A DNA stretch of 64,000 bases from PALSA-505 sp963702235 (GCA_963702235.1 CAVPBZ010000023.1:119862-183861), one strand, 5' to 3'. Counted from the first letter of the stretch, positions 34,692 to 43,728 are shown. Translations and numbers: made by a program. The notes: generated from the letters alone by a model not told the origin.

Positions 34692-35714
34692 GTGCGCGCT
34701 CGAGTCGGCCCAGATGTTGATCCCGGCGTCCACCGCGTCGCGGTCGATCGCGGCGAGCTCCTCGGCGGTGAACGGCGCGGCGTTCGCCGCGGCCAGGTTC
34801 TCCTCGAGCTGGACCACGCTGCTGGCCCCGATCAGCACCGACGTGACCCGCTCGTCACGCAGCGCCCAGGACAGCGCGAGCTGCGCCAGCGACTGGCCGC
34901 GGCCGCGGGCGATCTCGGCCAGCGCGCGCACATGGGCCAGCGTCTGGTCGCTGAGCTGGTCGGCCGACAGCGACGAGTCCAGGCTCGCCCGGGACCCTTC
35001 CGGGATGCCGCCCGAGTACTTGCCGGTCAGCACGCCCTGCGCCAGCGGCGAGAACGCGATACAGCCGGTGCCCAGGCGGCCGAGCACGTCGAGCAATTCC
35101 TCCTCGATCCAGCGGTTCAGCATCGAGTAGGAGGGCTGGTGGATCAGCAGCCGGGTGCCCATCCGGCCGAGTATCTCGGCCGCCTGCTGAGTCCGTTCGG
35201 CAGAATATGAGGAAATACCCGCGTAGAGCGCTTTTCCCGAACGGACAGCCGTATCCAGGGCGCTCATCGTCTCCTCGAGCGGCGTGTCCGGGTCGAATCG
35301 GTGACTATAGAAAATGTCCACGTAGTCCAGGCCCATCCTGGCCAGCGACTGGTCCAGGCTGGCCAGCAGGTACTTGCGCGAGCCGTGGTCGCCGTACGGG
35401 CCCGGCCACATGTCATAGCCGGCCTTGGTCGAGATGATCAGCTCGTCCCGGTAAGGGCGCAGGTCCTCCCGCATGATGCGGCCGAAGTTGATCTCGGCCG
35501 AGCCGTACGGAGGGCCGTAGTTGTTGGCCAGGTCGAAGTGCGTGACGCCGAGGTCGAAGGCCCGCCGCAGGATCGCCCGCTGGGTCTCGATCGGCTTGCC
35601 GTCCCCGAAGTTCTGCCAGAGCCCGAGCGACACCTCGGGCAGCAGCACCCCGCTGCGGCCGCAGCGCCGGTAGGGGGTCTGCTCGTAACGGTCCTCGGCG
35701 GCTGCGTACGTCAC
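34692..35714 (-). CDS. Aldo/keto reductase (YghZ-type)
   Basis: A 340-aa NADPH-dependent TIM-barrel reductase. The catalytic tetrad is Asp61, Tyr66, Lys97 and His138 (FDLANNYGPPYGSAE, ISTKAGYD, YSHRFDPDTPLEE). The sequence follows the L-glyceraldehyde-3-phosphate reductase subgroup, whose members detoxify aldehydes such as methylglyoxal. The start is GTG, with GGAG upstream. It converges on the berberine-bridge gene. Confidence 0.92.
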
Positions 35715-35902
35715 CGGACTCCACCTTTCTGCCGGGCCTGGCACTCGATAGCATCGCTCAGTCTCGCACTGCGGCGGATTCGCCCGCGGCCCGGCATCCG
35801 GGGGCGCGGACGGCGGCGCGCTGGCGCCTGGCAAGATAAGTGCGGGTTAGCAGGGTAGGAGCGCCTGACACGGGGTGCGGCCGCTGGGCGGAGAGGACGC
35901 GC

Positions 35903-36646
35903 ATGTACGACGCGATGATGGCTGAGACCGTTGGCTTCACCGGGCACGGCGGTGACGTGATCGAGGGCTATCTGGCCAGGCCGCTGGGTCCGGGGCCGTA
36001 CGGCAGCGTGGTGGTGATCCATCACATGCCGGGCTACGACGAGCCGACCAAGGAGATCACCCGGAAGTTCGCGGCAGCCGGTTACATCGCTCTGTGCCCG
36101 AACCTCTACGTCAGGGAGGCGCCGGGGGCCAGCCCGGACGACGCGGCCGCGGCCGCGCGGGCCAGGGGCGGCGTTCCGGACGAGCGGCTGGTCGGTGACG
36201 TCGCCGGGGCCGCGAGTTACCTGCGGGCGCTGCCCGCGTCCAACGGCAAGGCCGGCGTGATCGGCTACTGCTCGGGCGGGCGCCAGTCCTTCCTCGCGGC
36301 CTGCAGCCTGGATTTGGACGCGGCCGTGGACTGCTACGGCGCCTTCGTCGTCGGCACGCCGCCGGAGGGCATGCCGCTGAAAGTCGGCCCCATCCTGCAC
36401 CTGGCCGAGAACCTGTCCTGCCCGCTGCTCGGGCTGTTCGGCGCCGAGGACCAGCACCCGTCGCCGGACCAGACCGAGGAGCTGGACAAGGAGCTCACCC
36501 GGCTGGGTAAGACGCACGAATTCCACACCTACGAGGGCGCCGGTCACGCGTTCTTCGCGGTGGACAGGCCGGCCTACCGGCCGGAGGCGGCGAACGACGG
36601 CTGGCAGCGGATCTGGGGCTGGTTCGGCCGCTACCTGTCCGGCTAG
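35903..36646 (+). CDS. Dienelactone hydrolase-family protein
   Basis: A 247-aa alpha/beta hydrolase with the Cys-type triad of the family: Cys123 in GYCSGG, Asp183 in GAEDQHPS and His215 in GAGHAFF. Such enzymes cleave dienelactones or related esters. GAGAGGACGCGC precedes the ATG. The downstream DUF6295 gene is 55 bp away on the same strand and separated by a 20-bp tandem repeat. Confidence 0.9.
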   Translation: MYDAMMAETVGFTGHGGDVIEGYLARPLGPGPYGSVVVIHHMPGYDEPTKEITRKFAAAGYIALCPNLYVREAPGASPDDAAAAARARGGVPDERLVGDVAGAASYLRALPASNGKAGVIGYCSGGRQSFLAACSLDLDAAVDCYGAFVVGTPPEGMPLKVGPILHLAENLSCPLLGLFGAEDQHPSPDQTEELDKELTRLGKTHEFHTYEGAGHAFFAVDRPAYRPEAANDGWQRIWGWFGRYLSG

Positions 36647-36687
36647 AGCCGTTACCTGCCGGCTAGAGCCGTTACCTGCCGGCTAGA
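36628..36687 (+). repeat. 20-bp tandem repeat at the end of the hydrolase gene
   Basis: Two exact copies of GGCTAGAGCCGTTACCTGCC (36641-36660 and 36661-36680) are flanked by partial copies on both sides. The repeat contains the stop codon of the hydrolase, so duplication began inside the coding region. Confidence 0.85.
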
Positions 36688-36701
36688 AAGGGTCGAGGGT
36701 C

Positions 36702-36962
36702 ATGTGCACCTATCTCACCGAGAAAATCGAGGTCGCCGGCAGCGGCAAGGGAGCTGACGGGTGGTTCGGCCTGACCGAGGCCAGCGTCTACTTCGACCAC
36801 CCGGTGCACGCGCCGGCCGAGCACACGCTCAACATCGACTTCCTCAACCCGGACCGCGGGCCGTCGGCGCGGGTGGCGGTGGAGCTGACCGCGGAGTCGG
36901 CGCGCGCCCTGGCGAAGGCGATCGAGGCGACGCTGGCGTCCGCGCCTCCCGGCATGCTCTGA
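36702..36962 (+). CDS. Small DUF6295-like protein
   Basis: An 86-aa soluble protein starting MCTYLTEKIEVAGSGKGADG, followed by WFGLTEASVYFDHPVHAPAE and a C-terminal helix (SARALAKAIEATL). It matches the short DUF6295 proteins widespread in Actinobacteria, whose function is unknown. AAAGGGTCGAGGGTC upstream offers a ribosome-binding site. It probably shares transcription with the dienelactone hydrolase gene. Confidence 0.75.
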   Translation: MCTYLTEKIEVAGSGKGADGWFGLTEASVYFDHPVHAPAEHTLNIDFLNPDRGPSARVAVELTAESARALAKAIEATLASAPPGML

Positions 36963-37059
36963 CGCCCGCCTGGCCTGGTAGGGTCCGCGGCTCACCAGCT
37001 GCGCAAGGCCTTACCGCGCGCTGCGTAACTTCCGTGAATCCATCCGTGGTCCGTCGCGC

Positions 37060-37140
37060 CGATCCCCGCCCTCGGAACGCCATTCCGCTTCGTGGATGCC
37101 GAGTTCTACCCCTTGGGTGGGGTAAGAGTCGGCATCGATC
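37060..37140 (-). repeat. Hairpin-forming repeat element, copy 2
   Basis: The inverted copy of the element found at 91-182. Its first 50 bases (minus strand) match copy 1 at about 45 positions; the match continues through TGGCGT...CGGGGAT with small gaps. The arms GATGCCGA and TCGGCATC and TACCCC and GGGGTA are kept. It lies in a 310-bp gap with no other recognised feature, 130 bp before the clamp paralogue and pointing away from it. Confidence 0.6.
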
Positions 37141-37272
37141 ATGGTGAGGCTGGGCTCGGTGAGCCCCGGCGACACTCTTTGTCGCCCGGTGATTACCCAG
37201 CGCATATGCAGCCGTTGTACCGCGGTCCGTTGTCAGACCGGCGTGCCAGGATCGTGGCTGGAGGCGGTGGTG

Positions 37273-38562
37273 ATGAGATTCCGGATCGAGCGCGACGCGC
37301 TGGCCGAGGCGGTGGCGTGGGTCGCCCGCGCGCTCCCTTCCCGGCCCGTCGTGCCCGTGCTGTCCGGCATGCTCGTCGAGGCCGCGGACGGGCTGGCCCT
37401 GTCCTGCTTCGACTACGACGTTTCCGCGCGGTTCGAGGCGCCGGCGGAGGTGGCCGAGCCGGGTACCGCGCTCGTGCCCGGTCGCCTGCTCGCCGAGATC
37501 ACCCGCAGCCTGGCCGGGCAACAGGCCGAGTTCGAGTCGGAGCCGGACGCGGTGCGGCTGAGCTGCGGCGCGGCTGAGTTCACGCTGGTCAAGCTGCCGG
37601 TGGAGGAGTACCCGGCGCTGCCGGAGCTACCGCCTGCCGGCGGCACCGTGGACAGCGCGGAGCTGGCAGCGGCCGTCAGCCAGGTTGCGTCATCGGCCAG
37701 CAGGGATGACACGCTGCCGATGCTGACCGGGGTGTTCGCCGAGATCGACGGCGAGACCATCACGCTGGCCGCGACCGACCGGTACCGGCTCGCCGTCCGG
37801 CGGCTGTCCTGGGCTCCGGTGCGGCCGGACCTGCGGGCGTCCGCGCTGATACCGGCCCGCGCGCTCGCCGAGGCGGCGCGGACGATGACAGCGGGCGGCC
37901 GGGTCGCGATCGCGCTGCGCGATTGCGATGAAGCGGGCCCTGGGAGTTCGGGCACGCAGGCCGCCGTGGGGATGATCGGCTTCGAGGGGGCGGGACGCCG
38001 GCTGACCATGCGGCTGCTCGGCGGCGAGTTCCTCAAGTACTCGTCCCGGTTCCCGGCCGAATTCGGTTCGCGAGCGGAGGTGGCGTCCGGACCGCTCATC
38101 GAGGCGGTGCGGCGCGTATCGCTGGTCGCCGAGCGCGGCAGCCCGGTGCGGCTGGCGTTCGGTGACGACGAGGTCGTGATCGAAGCGGGCAGCCAGGGCC
38201 AGGCCAGGGCGGTCGAGCGGGTGCCGGCGGTCTTCGCGGGAGACGAGCGGGTCATCGCGTTCAGCCCGCACTACCTGCTGGACGGACTGACCGCGGCAGC
38301 GACGCCGCCGGCGGGCCGGGGCGGCGCGGCGGCCGGCGAGGCCGCCGAGGACGCGCCGGGCCGGGGGAGTACGGCCGGCCGGATCCGGCTGGAGTTCACC
38401 AGCGCGGTGCGTCCCGCCGTCATCACCTGGGCACCGGTCAGCGCGGCCGGGCCAGCCGGTGCCGAGGCCGGACCGGATGCCCCGCCCGCGGCTAGCGGCG
38501 ACCGCTGCGTACCGGACTTCCGTTACCTGGTCGTACCGCTCCGCATGCCCGGCAGCACCTGA
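37273..38562 (+). CDS. DNA polymerase III beta-clamp paralogue (DnaN-like)
   Basis: A 429-aa protein of the sliding-clamp fold with three DnaN domains. Recognisable segments are MRFRIERDALAEAVAWVARA at the start, VKLPVEEYPALPELP (end of domain 1), ATDRYRLAVRRLSW (domain 2), GGEFLKYSSRFPAEF (domain 3 start) and the C-terminal YLVVPLRMP. It differs from typical DnaN in the C-terminal tail (normally MPVRL) and carries an Ala/Gly-rich insertion near residues 350-370. The genome's main dnaN normally sits beside dnaA and recF; none is here, so this is probably a second, diverged clamp. ATG 37273 has GGAGG nine bases upstream. Confidence 0.85.
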   Translation: MRFRIERDALAEAVAWVARALPSRPVVPVLSGMLVEAADGLALSCFDYDVSARFEAPAEVAEPGTALVPGRLLAEITRSLAGQQAEFESEPDAVRLSCGAAEFTLVKLPVEEYPALPELPPAGGTVDSAELAAAVSQVASSASRDDTLPMLTGVFAEIDGETITLAATDRYRLAVRRLSWAPVRPDLRASALIPARALAEAARTMTAGGRVAIALRDCDEAGPGSSGTQAAVGMIGFEGAGRRLTMRLLGGEFLKYSSRFPAEFGSRAEVASGPLIEAVRRVSLVAERGSPVRLAFGDDEVVIEAGSQGQARAVERVPAVFAGDERVIAFSPHYLLDGLTAAATPPAGRGGAAAGEAAEDAPGRGSTAGRIRLEFTSAVRPAVITWAPVSAAGPAGAEAGPDAPPAASGDRCVPDFRYLVVPLRMPGST

Positions 38563-38611
38563 CCGGTCGGTTGCCGCGGCGAGGGGTTACGGGCAGGGGC
38601 CGGGCGAGTAG

Positions 38612-39176
38612 TTACCAGCGCCGGCCGCGGCGAGCGGCGCGAATCGGCCCGCAGCGCCGGCGACCTCGCCCGCGGCCGAAGAGCCAGCGGATCGCGGCCA
38701 CCGCGGCCAGGAAGACGGCCACCATCGAGGGCCCGGAGCCGATGCCGAACGCCAGGATGCTCACCACGGCCAGGCAGGCCCACAGCGCGAACATCACCGG
38801 GATGATGGCGAGGAAGCCGCCCGCGAAGGAACGCCGCCCGTAGCCGCCGCGGTCGTCATGGCCGCTGCCGCCTTGTCCCGCGCCGCTCCAGTAGGGGGTG
38901 TTCCAGCCCATGCGGTTCCAGCCCTGGCCGCGGCCACCCGGGCCGGAGTTGCCCCGCCGCACGCCATCGGATGGCAGCACGCGAGAGGGTGCCGTGTACG
39001 GGAGATCGAAAGTCACGGCGTTAGAGATCCGTGCGTGTCCTGGACCTGAATACCCGGTCGAGCCGCTCGTTCAGCTCGTCCATGGTGAGCCTGCCCTGGG
39101 CGTAGTGCTCGCGCAGTTGCGCGGCAACAGAATCCCGGTCAGCGTCGCTGACACGCACATTGCGTTCCGTGGTCAT
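38612..39176 (-). pseudogene. DUF1707 membrane protein split by a one-base insertion
   Basis: The N-terminal DUF1707 domain (RVSDADRDSVAAQLREHYAQ, then GRLTMDELNERLDRVF) starts at ATG 39176 and stops at 39021 after RTRTDL. The natural continuation (NAVTFDLP, a Gly/Asn-rich linker, two membrane segments IIPVMFALWACLAVVSILAF and MVAVFLAAVAAIRWLFG, a basic tail) is in the frame shifted by one base, ending at 38612. Removing one T from GATCTCTAACGCC restores 187 codons. DUF1707-plus-two-TM proteins are common in Actinobacteria, with unknown function. The two halves could also be expressed separately, since a GTG follows the stop. Confidence 0.7.
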
Positions 39177-39364
39177 CTGTCCCTCCGTGCCCAGACGGGG
39201 CTGGTACCGATATAAGCCAAGATATATCTCGATTGTCAGGACGGCAAGCCCGGCGGTCAGCAACCTGCTACTGCCCGGAGCCAGCCCCGGAGTCCGCCCC
39301 GGAGTCGCTGGCCGCCGGATTGTGCTGGCCGTCCGACCCTGCTGACCGCCTGCGGCCTCCCCGG

Positions 39365-39470
39365 AGTCATGACCCGCGCTGCCGCCCGTTTCCGCGGTGT
39401 CATGACGCGGACTGTCGCCAGTTTCCGCGGTGTCATGACGCGGGCTGCCGCGGTTTCCGCGGTGAGGAGC
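39365..39470 (+). repeat. 32-33 bp tandem repeat
   Basis: GTTTCCGCGGTGTCATGACG begins units at 39388 and 39421, and a partial third starts at 39453; a degenerate unit precedes them. The stop codon and last residues of the GNAT gene (SSPRKPRQPAS) are made from this repeat. The ~180 bp between it and the DUF1707 gene hold nothing recognisable. Confidence 0.75.
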
Positions 39471-40035
39471 CGGGGCCGGACGGGCCGCTGCCGCGCAGGA
39501 CCAGGTGCGCGGGCCTGCTCAGCCTGAGGTACATCCGCACGTCGTCGAACCGCTCGTCGCCCACCTCGATGACATCGGGGAGCCGGCCCCACTCGGTGAA
39601 GCCTGCCTCCTCGTAGAGCTGGATCGCGAGATGGTTGCTACCCCGGACGCCCAGGTGCAGTGTCTCGATGCCCGCATCGGCGGCGCTGGCGATGAGCGCC
39701 TGAGTCACCCGGCCACCCAGCCGCCCGCCGCGGGCCTGGGGATGGACCATGATCTTGATCAGCTCAGCCATTTGCCGGAAATAGGACACTTCCTCACGGC
39801 GCCACAGGCCCATCGCGACCAGTCTGCTGTCCAGCCACGCTGTGCACATCGCCGCGTCGCCCGTGGCGATGCTGGCGAGCATCCCGGCCAGCCAGTCATC
39901 CGTCTCGGCCCTGGCCGGCGGGCTCATCCAGCCGACGGCACCGCCGAGAGCGGTGACGGCCCCGATCAGCGCGTGTGACTGCTCCGCCAGCTCAGCGGTG
40001 AGGTGCGCGGGCCAGGTGAGGTGGACGTCTGTCAT
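39433..40035 (-). CDS. GNAT-family N-acetyltransferase
   Basis: A 200-aa acyl-CoA-dependent acetyltransferase. The acetyl-CoA-binding motif A is IKIMVHPQARGGRLGGRVTQAL (Q/R-x-x-G-x-G/A type), and motif B is NHLAIQLYEEAGFTEWGRLPD. The N-terminal helical part is specific to this subfamily. The substrate is unknown. The ATG at 40035 is divergent from the DksA-type gene, with 39 bp between starts. Confidence 0.85.
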   Translation of the reverse strand: MTDVHLTWPAHLTAELAEQSHALIGAVTALGGAVGWMSPPARAETDDWLAGMLASIATGDAAMCTAWLDSRLVAMGLWRREEVSYFRQMAELIKIMVHPQARGGRLGGRVTQALIASAADAGIETLHLGVRGSNHLAIQLYEEAGFTEWGRLPDVIEVGDERFDDVRMYLRLSRPAHLVLRGSGPSGPGSSPRKPRQPAS

Positions 40036-40074
40036 GGTTACATCTTCGCTTGCCAGGCCTGGTACCCAGGAAGG

Positions 40075-40422
40075 ATGACAGCGCGAGAGAGCGCCGGCGA
40101 ACTGCTGGCCGCGGAGCGGGCCGATACCCTTGCCCGGCTGACCGGGCTGGAGCGGGAGTACGCCGGGATCGTCGATTCGGTGTCGGCCAACACCGACGAC
40201 GAGCACGACCCGGAGGGCGCGACGATCGCGTTCGAGCGGGAACATGCCGCCGCCCTGATCAGCCAGGCCCGGCAGCATCTCGCCCAGATCGATGCGGCCA
40301 TGGGCAGGCTGGCCGATGGCGGCTACGGCAGATGCGAGACCTGCGGCCAGCCGATCGGCGCCGAGCGCCTCGCCGCCCGGCCGACCACCACCACCTGCAT
40401 CCGCTGCGCCTCGCGGCGCTGA
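40075..40422 (+). CDS. DksA/TraR C4 zinc-finger protein
   Basis: A 115-aa protein with a predicted coiled-coil hairpin (residues 1-75) followed by the zinc finger CETCGQPIGAERLAARP and CIRC. In proteobacteria DksA enters the RNA polymerase secondary channel; actinobacterial short homologues are less studied and may bind polymerase similarly. AGGAAGG precedes the ATG. It is transcribed divergently from the GNAT gene. Confidence 0.88.
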   Translation: MTARESAGELLAAERADTLARLTGLEREYAGIVDSVSANTDDEHDPEGATIAFEREHAAALISQARQHLAQIDAAMGRLADGGYGRCETCGQPIGAERLAARPTTTTCIRCASRR

Positions 40423-40555
40423 GCGGTCGCGCCAGGTCTGCTCCTGGGCTGATAGCGCTCCGCCGGCGAGCGGGCCACGATGAAGAGCCACACCAGGCTC
40501 GGCGCGAGGCCGAAGGTACGGGTCGCCGTTCCTGCCCGCCCGCTAGGGTCGTCTG

Positions 40556-41167
40556 GTGCTGACAGGCTGGCGGGGCTGGCTCGCGGCGTCGCTCGTCACG
40601 CTGGCGACCGTGGTCCTGGTGATCCTGGATAGCGCCGACGTCCGGCTCAGGCGCTGGTGGCTGGGCCACGCGCTGACCACCGACACGGTGGCCGGGCTGC
40701 TCGTGCTGCTGATTACCGTGCTGGTCGCCAACCAGGTGGTCAGGCGCCGTCAGATCAGCGACCGCTCCAGGGCCGTCGCAGCCCAGGCGGCGATCATGAT
40801 GGCCCAGGCCGCGCGTTCGTCCCGGGCGGTGTCCAGCGCGCTCAACGGCTCGGGCGACCGCGAAGCCGCGTCTGACGAGGTTCGCACCTACATGATCATG
40901 CTGCTGGTCGGCGCGCCAGTCCTCATCGAAGCCAAGGTCTCGCGGGACTTCCTGGAACAGGCGCAGCACCTTGGCGGCGAGATGACGCGGATGCTGCTGG
41001 CCACGCCCGGGGCGGCCGTCCCGGGCGCGGCACCGGCGGACCGGCTCGACGACGCGGTCAGGCGGCTACGGGCGGCATCGGCGCCATTGCTCCGGCTGCT
41101 CAACCCCGAAGAGCGCATCGCGGCGGGAGGCCAGGAAGGCGTCGCGGCGGGAGGCCGGGAGGGATGA
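40556..41167 (+). CDS. Membrane protein of unknown function
   Basis: A 203-aa protein with two transmembrane segments near the N-terminus (about 7-25 and 43-60, the latter LLVLLITVLVANQVV). A mostly helical cytoplasmic part follows, ending in two GGQEG/GGREG repeats. The start is GTG, seven bases after TAGGGT, a -10-like box, so a leaderless message is likely. The stop overlaps the start of the next gene (ATGA). I do not recognise the family. Confidence 0.75.
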   Translation: MLTGWRGWLAASLVTLATVVLVILDSADVRLRRWWLGHALTTDTVAGLLVLLITVLVANQVVRRRQISDRSRAVAAQAAIMMAQAARSSRAVSSALNGSGDREAASDEVRTYMIMLLVGAPVLIEAKVSRDFLEQAQHLGGEMTRMLLATPGAAVPGAAPADRLDDAVRRLRAASAPLLRLLNPEERIAAGGQEGVAAGGREG

Positions 41168-42831
41168 CAGGCAGCGGGGAAACGCCGGCCCGGGGAGGCA
41201 GGCGGCGCAGTCACTGGGCGTGGGGGTACGAGGACGAGATCCTGGCGGGTGCGCAGCTGCGTTCTGTCGCGGCCGCGATGGCCGGCGTCCTCGGCTTCGG
41301 TGACGCCATTGAGCTGGAGGAGCCCGTCCAGCTGGACGAGGTCCGGCTGCCCGCGCCGCGGCTCAGCCCGCCCGCCGCGCTGGCGGACATCTGCTCGCAG
41401 ACCGCGCACGACCGGGCCTGGCACGCGCACGGCCAGTCCTACCGGGACCTCATCCGGGCGTTCCGCGGGCGGTTCGACCACGTGCCCGACGTGGTGGCCA
41501 GGCCGCGCGGCGAGGACGACGTCACGGCGCTGCTGAGCTGGTGCGAGGCGGCGGACGCGGCCGTCATCCCGTTCGGCGGCGGGACCAGCGTGACCGGTGG
41601 GGTAGAACCAGACGTCGGCGGCGGATACGCGGGGACGGTCAGCCTGGACCTGACGCTGATGAACCGGGTGCTCGAGGTCGACGGCGTCACCGGGGCTGCC
41701 CTGGTCGAGGCCGGCGCCTCCGGCCCGGCGCTCAACCGCCAGCTCGCCAGCCGCGGCCGCACGCTGCGGCACTTCCCGCAGTCCTGGGAGTTCTCCACCG
41801 TGGGCGGGTGGATCGCCACCCGGGCGGGCGGCCACTACGCCACCGGCCACACCCGGATCGATGACTTCGTCGAGTCCGTCCGCGCGGTCACACCGCGCGG
41901 GCCGTGGGAGTCGCGGCGGCTGCCCGGCTCGGGGGCGGGGGTATCGCCGGACCGGATGCTGCTCGGCTCGGAAGGCATCCTCGGCGTGATCACCAGGGCC
42001 TGGCTGCGCGTGCAGCGGCCGCCGGCCCACCGCGCCTCGGCCGCCGTCCGGTTCCCTTCGTTCGCCGCCGGCGCCGCTGCCGTGCGGGAGATCGCGGGCT
42101 CCGGGCTGTACCCGGCGGCCTGCCGGCTGCTGGACCCCGCCGAAGCGGCGCTGACGGCCGGCGCCGACGGATCTCATGCGCTGCTCGTGCTGGGCTTCGA
42201 GTCGGCCCACCACCCCGTCACCAGCTGGCTGGACCTCGCCCTGCGGGCCGCCGCCGGGCACGGCGGGCAGTGGGACGAGACCCGCAGCACCGACCGCGCG
42301 GGCGGCCCCGGCAGCGCAGGCAGCACTGACCGGGCGGGCAGGGACGCCGGCCGCGCCGCGGGCGACTGGCGGCAGGCGTTCCAGCAGATGCCCTACCTGC
42401 GCAACGTCTACCCGGCCATGGGCGTGCTCGCCGAGACCTTCGAGAGCGCCGTCACCTGGGATGCCTTCCCCGCGTTCCACGAGCGCGTGCTCGGGGCGGC
42501 GCAGGAGGCGGCCCGCCGTGAGTGCGGGCGCGCCACTGTGATGTGCAGGCTGGCCTTCGCCTATCCGGACGGCCCGGCGCCGTACTACACGGTGGTTGCT
42601 CCGGCGCGCCGCGGCGAGGAGGTCGCGCAGTGGGGCGCGATCAAGCGGGCCGCCTCCGATGCGGTGCTCGCGGCCGGCGGAACGATCACGCATCACCATG
42701 CCATCGGGCGTGACCACCTGCCGTGGTACGAACGGCAGCGGCCGGAGCCGTTCGGAATGGCCTTGCGCGGTGCGAAAGCGGCGGTGGATCCGCGCGGAAT
42801 ACTCAACCCGGGCGTGCTGCTGCCGCCGTGA
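41164..42831 (+). CDS. FAD-binding oxidase/alkylglycerone-phosphate synthase-like
   Basis: A 555-aa protein of the VAO/PCMH flavoenzyme superfamily. The FAD-binding segment is VIPFGGGTSVTGGVEP (about 133-148); LEVDGVTGAALVEAGASGP and FPQSWEFSTVGGWIATRAGG follow. The C-terminal GGTITHHHAIGRDHLPWY contains the His triplet typical of alkyldihydroxyacetonephosphate synthase homologues. In eukaryotes that enzyme makes ether lipids; bacterial relatives may act on ether lipids or on 2-hydroxy acids. It is translationally coupled to the preceding membrane-protein gene. A Thr/Asp/Arg/Gly-rich insertion near 375-395 is unusual. Confidence 0.88.
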   Translation: MTGSGETPARGGRRRSHWAWGYEDEILAGAQLRSVAAAMAGVLGFGDAIELEEPVQLDEVRLPAPRLSPPAALADICSQTAHDRAWHAHGQSYRDLIRAFRGRFDHVPDVVARPRGEDDVTALLSWCEAADAAVIPFGGGTSVTGGVEPDVGGGYAGTVSLDLTLMNRVLEVDGVTGAALVEAGASGPALNRQLASRGRTLRHFPQSWEFSTVGGWIATRAGGHYATGHTRIDDFVESVRAVTPRGPWESRRLPGSGAGVSPDRMLLGSEGILGVITRAWLRVQRPPAHRASAAVRFPSFAAGAAAVREIAGSGLYPAACRLLDPAEAALTAGADGSHALLVLGFESAHHPVTSWLDLALRAAAGHGGQWDETRSTDRAGGPGSAGSTDRAGRDAGRAAGDWRQAFQQMPYLRNVYPAMGVLAETFESAVTWDAFPAFHERVLGAAQEAARRECGRATVMCRLAFAYPDGPAPYYTVVAPARRGEEVAQWGAIKRAASDAVLAAGGTITHHHAIGRDHLPWYERQRPEPFGMALRGAKAAVDPRGILNPGVLLPP

Positions 42832-42858
42832 CGCCCCGGCCGGCTGGCTAGCCCGGGC

Positions 42859-43728
42859 TCAGGCCAGGGTGAGAATCTCGTGCCCGCCATCGGTCACCAG
42901 GATCGTGTGCTCGAACTGGGCGGTCCGCCGTCTGTCCCTGGTCACGGCCGTCCAGCCGTCCGGCCAGATGTCGTAGCTGATGCCGCCCAGGGTGAGCATG
43001 GGCTCGATCGTGAACGTCATCCCTGGCTCCATCATGACCTCGGTGTCCGGGTCGTCGAAGTGCGGCACGACCAGCCCCGAGTGGAACGTGGTGCCGATAC
43101 CGTGGCCGGTGAAGTCGCGCACCACGCCGTAGCCGAACCGCCGGGCGTACGACTCGATCACCCGGCCGATCACGTTCAGCTGCCTGCCCGGCACCACCGC
43201 GCTGATGCCGCGCATCATCGCCTCGCGGGTGCGCTGCACGAGCAGCCGCGACTCCTCGTCCACGTTCCCGGCCAGGAAGGTGGCGTTGGTGTCGCCATGC
43301 ACGCCGTCGATGTAGGCGGTGATGTCCACGTTCACGATGTCCCCGTCGGCGATCACCGTGTCGTCCGGGATGCCGTGGCATATGACCTCGTTCAGGGACG
43401 TGCACAGCGACTTGGGGTACCCCCGGTAGCCGAGCGTGCTCGGGTACGCGCCGCGCGACACCAGGTAGTCGTGCCCGACCCGGTCCAGCTCGTCGGTGGT
43501 GACGCCGGGGACGACGTGGCGGCCCACCTCGGCCAGTGCCCGTGCCGCCAGCGTGCCTGCCACCCGCATCCGCTCGATCGTGCCGGCGTCCTTGACATCG
43601 GGCTCGCCGAGCGTCGGGCGTTTCTTGCCGACGTACTCGGGCCGGGGGATGTCAGCGGGGACGTGCCGGACCGGGAAAGCCGGCCGGGCTGGAGCACTGT
43701 CGTCATGTAATGGGATTCTAATCGGCAT
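42859..43728 (-). CDS. map: Type I methionine aminopeptidase
   Basis: A 289-aa enzyme that removes initiator Met from nascent proteins. The two-metal site ligands are visible: Asp in DGDIVNVDITAYIDGVHGDT (two Asp), His in GHGIGTTFH, Glu in FTIEPML and Glu in QFEHTILV. The N-terminal extension (VRHVPADIPRPEYVGKK) includes the SH3-binding-like motif of actinobacterial long MAPs. The ATG at 43728 overlaps head-to-head with the start of the neighbouring small gene. A shorter start inside is possible but would remove conserved residues. Confidence 0.93.
   Translation of the reverse strand: MPIRIPLHDDSAPARPAFPVRHVPADIPRPEYVGKKRPTLGEPDVKDAGTIERMRVAGTLAARALAEVGRHVVPGVTTDELDRVGHDYLVSRGAYPSTLGYRGYPKSLCTSLNEVICHGIPDDTVIADGDIVNVDITAYIDGVHGDTNATFLAGNVDEESRLLVQRTREAMMRGISAVVPGRQLNVIGRVIESYARRFGYGVVRDFTGHGIGTTFHSGLVVPHFDDPDTEVMMEPGMTFTIEPMLTLGGISYDIWPDGWTAVTRDRRRTAQFEHTILVTDGGHEILTLA

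Noticed and set aside
39365..39470. CRISPR-like repeats
   Set aside because: The 32-33 bp units are directly adjacent with no spacers and overlap a coding end.
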